Made by a program: the position numbers and the translations under genes | Notes under the pieces: generated by a model | The model's input: only the letters and a program-made list of their open reading frames with translations | Databases searched by the model: none | Told to the model about the DNA's origin: nothing | Shown: one piece after another, positions 56,951 to 64,000 of the stretch | Position numbering within the stretch: the first letter of the stretch is position 1 | Layout: the number at the start of each line of letters is the position of its first letter | Source of the DNA: Hypericum androsaemum | Lineage: Eukaryota > Streptophyta > Magnoliopsida > Malpighiales > Hypericaceae | Length of the DNA: 64,000 bases | Assembly (NCBI GenBank): GCA_963995505.1 | Contig: OZ023180.1 | Span: forward strand, 10,301,301 to 10,365,300 | Reading direction: 5' to 3'

Positions 56951-57589
56951 TAATGCAAAGGTGGTGATATTGCTATTGAAGTTAAAAATCAAAGAATAAA
57001 GGGAAGATAGAAGAAGAGGATTTGGAGTTGAAGCTTGGGGATGGATTTTTCCTTTGAGCATGGCCCCGTATATAGAACCGATTAATTCAATTCCGTGCAT
57101 GGAGGTGACCGTCCACGATGATGCATATATCTATATAATGCTATGGAAGTGACATTTTCTTGTTGACCGAGTTTGAGGTTTAATTGTTCAATAAGAACTT
57201 TTCGTACATTCGAAATATATACATATAAATTAATTAACGGCAAAATGCGACTGACTTGGGTACTATAGAAATTGTTTATGAAAAAACGAATATGCTTTTG
57301 CGCGGGAAGGGTCTTTAAACACCTAAACAAGAGATTCCCCATCTTTTCCTGCCGTTAGAACCAGAACGAAATTAATAATTCCCCATCTAGGCTTGTTTAA
57401 CTGTAGTGTAGTTTGAGTATACCTTTATTTAAATTTTAATTGCGGGTTCTTTAATTTTGAAGAGACACGAAAGTGAAAACCTATAAGGTTGTTTCTGTAA
57501 TTAGATAACCAGCACTGAGAACCATTTTCACGTAAATTTTTCATACTTACAAACACTCACTACATTTGCAATAGTTATTTCAACAATTG

Positions 57590-57870
57590 GCATATGCATT
57601 CGTGAGTGATTTCCCTTGCTCCTTCAAGAACCCAAGTATCCTAGTGATTTGGATATCCTGGGCAGGTCAGTTCCGGCTGCTGATCCAGCCTCTTTGGGCT
57701 ATTTCATTGATAAAGGTGTGGATACTGCTGCTGCTGCTAAATTTGTCCGAAAGGTAAACTACCTAAGAAGCAAAGTGATGACCATTGCGTTCGTCGCGTT
57801 CTTGTTTTCTGGTGCCAAGAAGAAACAGGGCGAATCCTGCACAAGCGCCCGTGTGATGAAGATTATTTGA
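57590..57870 (+). other. Unrecognised coding-like fragment, copy 2
   Basis: Identical, as far as I can see, to 22697-22977 with the same 84-codon frame from 57616. Confidence 0.45.
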
Positions 57871-58208
57871 GCCTTTCATACTCGTATGCTTGCTTACTGC
57901 TTGGAGTAGAATGCAAAGGTTTCAGTGGCTATATAGTATAGATTCCATATGTCCCGTTTGTTCCGTTCTGTTGATAAAGAGCATATTACTGTTTCTCAGG
58001 AGTTGCTGCTACTTAACATTGTCTTCGCCCTTTCAATTTACTTTGTCTAAAGTGCCTTTAGATTCTAACTGTTAAAATCATCTGCCTCCATCATTTGCTC
58101 CATGACTTCGAATACCGTACTGCATAACCCCAAAAAAAAAAGAGAGATTAGACACATACCGTGAATAGTGATTGTTATTAATTTAAAATGCCACTGCAGT
58201 TGGAAAGT

Positions 58209-59835
58209 TCAGGATTTCAATTTACCAGCAGCATCCTGAGATACGAGTGTCATTGGTCGCTCCAAGCAATTGATCTCAACAACTGCAGGGATTTCTCTTC
58301 TCATAAATTCCAATGCTGATTTAAGCAACCTAACAACCTGCACAGAGAGAAAAACACATATTATCCAAGTGGCAAAACCGTAGACTGATAGATATGTGAA
58401 CAACTCTAATAAAACTCACATTGTCAGATCCGCAATCGTTATAATTTAATGTCACAGTCCTGAGGCCTACCGAAGCCGAGCACATGGCAATAACAAACGT
58501 TGCTATATCTGTCAAGCTCATATCTTGCAAATTAGCGACAGTAACTTCCAAATGGTGAACATTGGGAAACACAATCCCCATCTCTTTTAGATCCATTATC
58601 TGCAACAAAGGGTCATCAAAATCGCGACGTGAACGTGTATCTAAAAGAATAAATGAAAAAAAAACTGATTTGGATCGACATATAGGTACCTTGATAGTGT
58701 CGATATCTATCTCCAACAGATGGATGTCGCTTAAATTTCGGAAAAACTCGAGCAAGGATAATCTCACATGAGTTTGCAAGTCAAGTGATAATTTAAGGGT
58801 GACCCTTTCCATGATCTGCACGCTGCATGGATCGATTTTCATGGATCCTAACATGAAAGCCGTGGGACCCAAGGTAATATCCATGAACAAGGTACAGAGG
58901 GCTTCAGCCCAGATATTGTAGATCATAGAATATTTAAAGGAGCATCTGCAGATTTGCAAGTCCTTAAGAGAGGGACAAACGATGGAGAACCTCATATAGT
59001 TAAAACGGCAATCATGAACCAGCAAGCTTTTTAGCTCTCCGCAATCAATGGTAAGTTTTAACTTCATCCTGCAACCCTCAATTCTAAGATACTTGAGGGA
59101 TGGACATTGAGTAGATACTTCAGCTTTCATGAGGCAACGGGACATGGTGAGGCATTGAAGAGACGAGCTTGTAATAGAAAGGTGTTCACACAAGCGGACT
59201 TCTTCAAGATTCAGAGTTTTAAGTGATGCAAAATGGCGGGATACCCATTCACCCAGAAGGCAACCAGAGGACACCACTATTGAATTCAGACTTAAGACCT
59301 GGATGGAGGCAAAATCTATTGGCAAACAATTCAGCTGGCAGCCCCACAGCTTCAGTCTCAAAATTCTTGTTGTTGTGGAAGCCCTACTCAGACAGACAGG
59401 CAGGTTGAAGAAGCCTCCATGAGCCGGAAAAAAGCCGATATCGATCTCTTGGGCGTTGCAACTTACAGCCCTGTTCACCCACCGATGGAATAGGGATGTT
59501 GGAGAAAAATCTCTGCAGTCGTTGCAATGCCAGTGAAGACGAAATTGGTGCATCTGCAGCAACTCCGACCCATCTTGCTCATCTAATAGCTTGTGAAGAA
59601 AGCCCCTAAGCCCTTTACAATTATTTGTGCAACTATACTCATCGAAGTTCACATCGAAAAGCATGTCAGGTCTAGAAGTGCAAAGCTCTCGGCATCTTGG
59701 GGACACGATACAGAGCCGTGCTACATCGTTCATTCGGAGGAAAGACAAGATGTGATGGAAGACTGGCAGCGGGAGTTCACTAAACTTATCGTGATTATGA
59801 TCATCGTTTCCCGGTCTGGCTTGAGGGATCTGCAT
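58209..59835 (-). CDS. F-box/LRR protein, gene C (apparently intact)
   Basis: Probable SCF E3 ligase specificity subunit, about 484 residues. Exons are 59835-58690, 58599-58420 and 58337-58209, with GT-AG introns and phase 0 junctions. F-box near residue 20 (LPLPVFHHILSFLRMNDVARL), then the leucine/cysteine-rich region (SLQCLTMSRCLMK; SLKYLRIEGC; SLKDLQICRC). The first intron has a length divisible by three and no stop, so unspliced reading gives a longer open frame (58330-59856); its splice sites match those of gene A, so I treat it as an intron. An in-frame ATG seven codons upstream (59856) exists, but A and B lack it. Nearly identical to B except for B's one-base loss. The conserved short terminal exon (near 58122) may be used as in A. 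Confidence 0.87.
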
Positions 59836-59856
59836 CTTGTGCACGGGGCTGCGCAT

Positions 59857-60693
59857 GATTTGCCAGAAAGAACCGATAGATAATTAGGGGCGTCAAATCA
59901 GATGCATAACAAGGTAGATCATAATGATGCAAGTTATAAACAGAACAAAGAGTCAAAACACTATTGGATATCAGACATTGAACCTTCTAGCCTAGGGGTC
60001 TGCATTCGGTAAATAGCGAATTTCTTTACCAAATACTGAATTACTAAAAAAATGTACACCGATCCCGATCCCAAACTTAATTCGGTAGTAATCCAGAAGT
60101 TATACAACCAAACTTCGATCCAAATCAAACAATCTGTTACCAGCTTCGTATCTGCTCAATCTTCATTAACACAATCTGTCTAAAAAACAATCTGTTTTAT
60201 CACAAAGCTATCGTAATATAAATATACAATCTGTGCTAAACACAAGTTAGTGTTGACGAAAGTGCAAATGATCCCCAAATTAGTAACTGTAAATTGGTAT
60301 TGGGCTCGTACTTAACACAAATTGGTGTTGACGAAAGTGCAAATGTTTATCCCCAATCTAACTCGTGTAGCTAGCTAGCTCTAACTTAGTTTCTCGCATT
60401 GAACAAATAATCCCCAAATTTTGCTCAATTTAGGGTTTTCAAACCCTCAATCGAAACATGTTAGAAGGGGACTAGAGTTTAGAGTCTAAGAAGGTTACCT
60501 TAGTGGTGGTGGCCACGAGCGGCTGTTGTGGTGTTTTGGGCGACTGTGTCGCGTCGCGTGTCTGTCTGTCTTGGTTGGACGAGTGGGTGGTGACCGGTGA
60601 GAAGCAAGGTTTTAATTTGGGAAAAGTAGACTTTAGTATTCTATAATTTTATATTTTTCGTTTCTAGGTATTGTAGTTTCAAATTGGTTATTT
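59857..60693. promoter_or_regulatory. Upstream region of gene C, including the empty hAT site
   Basis: Uninterrupted counterpart of 24942-26750. The hAT target GTACACCG occurs once at about 60054-60061. No other gene seen. Confidence 0.55.
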
Positions 60694-60709
60694 AGTCCCC
60701 AAAATTTAT

Positions 60710-61025
60710 AGGATAGTAAAGTCTGTGGAGACGGATTGTCTTTTGGCGTACAATTTTGTAAATGACCACTCCTCTTTTGTTTATTGGCAAGTTGAATCGC
60801 TTGTTTTTAGACTTAGGGTGCTTCTTGGTGATTTGCCAAATTGTAGGCTAATATTTTTACCCCCGTGAGTTTAACCAGGTTGCGGACTGATTAAGTAAAA
60901 AGTATAGGCTCGGGTTTCTTCCTGGGGACTGGAAGATTGTACCCCCGGAGAGCTCGATGTTCTCTTGTATTCAGACTTTCCTACTTGATGGTTAATACAT
61001 TTAGTCGTGGTTTCTCAAAAAAAAA
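60710..61025 (+). mobile_element. Short 5'-truncated LINE (or SINE-like) tail, copy 2 only
   Basis: An insertion of about 316 bp ending in A10, flanked by AGTCCCCAAAATTTAT (60694-60709) and AGTCCCTAAAATTTAT (61026-61041), a 16-bp target duplication with one change. Copy 1 has the site once (about 26755-26770). The 3' end (CTTGTATTCAGAC..., then GGTTAATACATTTAG and the A-tail) fits a LINE 3' UTR; no ORF remains. Confidence 0.85.
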
Positions 61026-61287
61026 AGTCCCTAAAATTTATCAACTATTTTTCGGACAGGTCGAGGGTAAAAGTCTATCCAAACGCGCTCAAAATGACAC
61101 AATTTTTTATCCAACATGGGAAACACGTGGTGACATAGTGGGTTTAGTTAAAGTTGATGTGTGATCGGATAATCCCTAGCTAGAATTCTGACACTTAAAA
61201 CTAATTTACACTCTATTGTTAGCCAAGTTAGAATGCTTGAATGTACTATGAGTTGTGTAAAATAACTATTTTGGGTATTCTTTTTTA

Positions 61288-62468
61288 GGAAAAAGTCTAC
61301 TTTAGTACTTTGTAATATAGCTAAAAATTACTTTAGTATTTTGTAGTAAAAAATTGATCAATCGAGTCATACTTATTCTAATTAACATCAAAAAAGTCCA
61401 CGGGCAGCTACGCGAACCCTACCCATCCTGCTCGAATCCTCTGATGATGTGGCACCATCTCTCCTTTCTTCCCCCCTCTCTTCCCTCTCTCTCCTTCTCC
61501 CCTCTCTCTCCCCCAAAAAATTCACATAGAATAGGATCTAGACCAAATTTGGTGTTGGGTCCAACCAAAAGGTGGGGAAGATGAAGGCAAACTACTTGGA
61601 AGTTCTCTAATCTTTAATAATAATATGTATAACCAACTTGTGTTAGAATCACACAAGCATTATCATCATCAGAAGAACCTAATCCATCGGAACCCCCAAT
61701 CACCCCAACTGAGATGGCTCAATGACGGATCATCAAGTGAAATCAAAACGACAAGAAACCCGCAATTTCAAGATCCCAACAGGTGAAATCAAAACGATAA
61801 AATGACACTAAATCAAAGCTAATTCCACCATTTCACCTTCTCCTTAACACCAAATCGAAATCGGATCTACAGAGTTTGACCAGATTTGACTAGGGAAATC
61901 TGCAGATCGAACATCGCAAACAAAACGAAACGAAACCCCAGCATAAACAGCAAAGAAGAAACTAAAAAAAACAAATAATAATAATGTGTCTGAAAATGGA
62001 GCTCACCATTTTTTACTTGAGATGGGAGTCAGAGTGGGGAGGAGGGAGGATATAGGGATTTTTAAGTGGTGGTCCTTTTTTAGGTGTCCCTTTGTGAGGC
62101 TGTCGTCTAAGCTCGGGGGCGGCTACCCTGCTTCTGTTCCTACGCATTGGGCTTCTATGGGCTGACTCGACTTGTGTCTTGAGGTCCTTCTTCCTCCTCA
62201 ATCCTCAGGGATGGAGAAACTTTTTTGGGGGAGAGAGAGGGAAGAGACACGAAAGAGGGGGAAAGAAAGGACAGATGGTGCCACGTCATCAGAGGATGCT
62301 GATGTGGCTGTTCCACATCGCCAGGCAGGACGAGTAGGGATCGGGCAGCTGTCCGTGGACCTTTTTGATATTAATTGAAATAAGTATGACTCGATTGGTC
62401 AATTTTTTATCACATGATACTAAAGTAATTTTCAGTTATACTACATGATACTAAAGTAGACTTTTCCC
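61288..62468. mobile_element. MULE-type transposon (copy 2)
   Basis: Counterpart of 26995-28177, with TTCTTTTTA at 62469-62477. The right arm carries a small internal duplication (CATGATACTAAAGTA at about 62412 and 62444) absent from copy 1. Confidence 0.88.
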
Positions 62469-62477
62469 TTCTTTTTA

Positions 62478-63247
62478 ATAAACAATTTGTGCTATAGTTC
62501 AAATCCTCAACGCAACCGTGGATTCTATAGGGAAAGAAAGGAGAAGAGCAACTTGCAGTTGTTTTGGACAGGGAAGAAAAACACATATCATGTGATTTTA
62601 TAAATCAATTGTGATGCAGGGAACGTGGATAAAAAATCGTAGATTCGTTGATTTTGTGAATACCCAAAAAATATTATAAAAATTTTGATCAGTTGATTCG
62701 AAAGAATACTGAAAAATGACTATAGATAATAATTAAACATATCTCCATCCTAATTTCCATCAAATTATTTGCAACTTTTTTACTTTCCGAGTTTTACGTG
62801 GATTCTATTCTTCAATGGCGTTTGTGTGACGACAACATGATATTAGATTATGATCTTCTTATCTTATTTATAACTGCAATAAGTATGTAAATTTTACGTA
62901 CTTATAAATAACTGCACAACTCTTGCAATGCACTAATTTCAACTATTAATTTCAACTATTGACGTTGAGATGCATTTGTGACTGATTTCCCTTGTTTCTT
63001 CGAGAATCTAAGCATCCTAGTGATTTCCCTTTCAAATTACTTGTCTCAAGTGCTTTTAGATTCTTACTCTTTACTACTACGACACAACAATACAAGCTAG
63101 GACTATCAAAGTAAAAAGGAAGCAAATAAATAAAGTTTTTTTAAAAGTATATTTTACAATAATAGTTACATCTTGTGATTTGAAGTTAGACCTTCATAAA
63201 ATATTCTCATACTTTGTGCCATCAGACCAAATAGACTTTGTCATCGA
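62478..63247. other. Intergenic repeat-unit spacer (copy 2)
   Basis: Counterpart of 28187-28956; nothing further seen. Confidence 0.5.
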
Positions 63248-63259
63248 ACTCACGTCGTC

Positions 63260-63822
63260 TTTTTTTTTAGAAGTAAATGTTGTATATTGCCACCCAAAAA
63301 TACAAATGTACAATATTTACTTTCGCCTAGGTCATCACATGGATGCACAATTACCTTAGTGATCTAGGAACAAAAGTAAGTCTTGGTTACAAAGATAAAC
63401 AATGGAATTAGATCAAATTAAGTACTCATGGACGTGGTAGAGAGCGGAATGACGAAGAAGTTCTTGATTGCTCCGCATCTCTCTGAAGATGATGTGATTT
63501 TGATGTAACCAAAGTCCCCACGTGATTGCTCCATAAAGAGCACGCCGAACCTTTGCAAGCATTCCACAACCAAACCGCAACAAGCTGATATCGAAGTAGC
63601 CACATCCTTGCTCACACACCAAGCAACTACAATTTTTGCAGCGAAATTATTCCGTAGTCGCCACGAGAAGGAGCAGTGTAATAGCATATGGTTCTCAATT
63701 TTGTCGAAAGTGTAGCATAATAGGCAAAGACAATCCCAGTTTGCCAGAGAACCTTGCCGAATCAGAATATCCCTCGTCGGAAGCCTTCCCTGCATTGCAA
63801 TCCAGAGGAAAGCTTCAACCCA
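63260..63822 (-). mobile_element. 5'-truncated LINE tail with zf-RVT domain (copy 2)
   Basis: Counterpart of 28969-29532, same A-tail and zf-RVT reading; very few differences. Confidence 0.8.
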
Positions 63823-63889
63823 AGTCACAATGTCTTTTATCATATTAAGCCCGGTCCAGCAGGTACCCAAATCAGCATTTTGCTGAATA

Positions 63890-64000
63890 TAATCTGCTTC
63901 CATTATTTTCTACAGGACCTTAAATACCGTACTGCATAACCGCAAAAAAAAGATTAGATACACATAGTGAATAGTGATATGGTTATTAATTTAAAATGCC
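63890..64000 (-). pseudogene. 3' end of a further F-box copy (D'), cut by the window edge
   Basis: Matches the 3' end of pseudogene D (29600-29710), including the acceptor-like TATGCAG. Whether the rest is broken cannot be seen. Confidence 0.6.

Larger units (their letters stand above)
54846..64000. repeat. Segmental duplication, copy 2 (continues past the window)
   Basis: Matches 20125-29710 in order and sequence. It starts in mid-repeat next to the truncated copia and runs to the window end. Confidence 0.93.

Noticed and set aside
58330..59856. 508-codon open frame taken as one exon
   Set aside because: It reads through an intron with GT-AG sites that match those of gene A, and through a second donor at its end. 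The spliced model fits A and B better.

Overview
The window is plant nuclear DNA, from a flowering plant and probably a eudicot. The evidence is the set of families present: Athila-like Ty3/gypsy and Ty1/copia LTR retrotransposons with tRNA-Asp and tRNA-Met primer sites, plant LINEs with a DUF4283-type ORF1 and zf-RVT/RNase H tails, MULE and hAT DNA transposons, plant F-box/LRR genes with GT-AG introns, and Gnk2/DUF26 secreted cysteine-rich proteins. No bacterial, organellar or CRISPR features were seen. The species cannot be fixed from the sequence.

Layout. 1-12.25 kb: a decayed minus-strand LINE, split by a very young non-autonomous Athila-like LTR element (3418-11981; perfect TSD ATGTC; LTRs almost identical). 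12.4-13.5 kb: a DNA element with inverted repeats of about 160 bp. 13.55-16.34 kb: a decayed minus-strand gypsy remnant. 16.3-20.1 kb: intact F-box/LRR gene A with its decayed surroundings. 20.1-30.6 kb: copy 1 of a duplicated block, holding a LINE tail, a truncated DUF26 pseudogene, F-box B (one-base frameshift), a hAT insertion, a MULE, a LINE tail, and the 3' half of F-box pseudogene D. 30.6-48.3 kb: a three-level nest. A copia element split pseudogene D, an Athila-like element split the copia integrase region, and a small LTR element with an unknown 326-residue ORF entered the Athila 5' LTR. All three insertion sites can be read. 48.3-50.3 kb: the rest of pseudogene D and the one intact DUF26 secretory gene. 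51.2-54.85 kb: a decayed copia, cut off sharply. 54.85-64 kb: copy 2 of the 20.1-29.7 kb block, with F-box C open throughout.

How it works together. The host content is one small tandem family in which F-box/LRR genes alternate with Gnk2/DUF26 secretory genes, all on the minus strand. Duplication multiplied the F-box/DUF26 pair and transposons then inflated and broke it. Genes A and C (F-box) and the DUF26 gene at 49.4-50.2 kb look functional; B, D and two DUF26 copies are broken. The abrupt copia end at about 54,845, abutting the start of the repeated block, looks like the junction of a tandem duplication with a period of about 34.7 kb. Insertions found in only one copy (hAT in copy 1, LINE tail in copy 2) came after it.

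I saw no wholly new enzymatic system. The most unusual items are: the gag-protease element with an in-frame integrase tail; a conserved 1.4-kb non-coding block, bracketed by polypurine-like motifs, shared by two diverged Athila-like elements; a copia leader that carries TRIM-type sequence exactly between two primer-binding sites; the uncharacterised ORF of the level-3 element; and the co-duplicating F-box/DUF26 pair.
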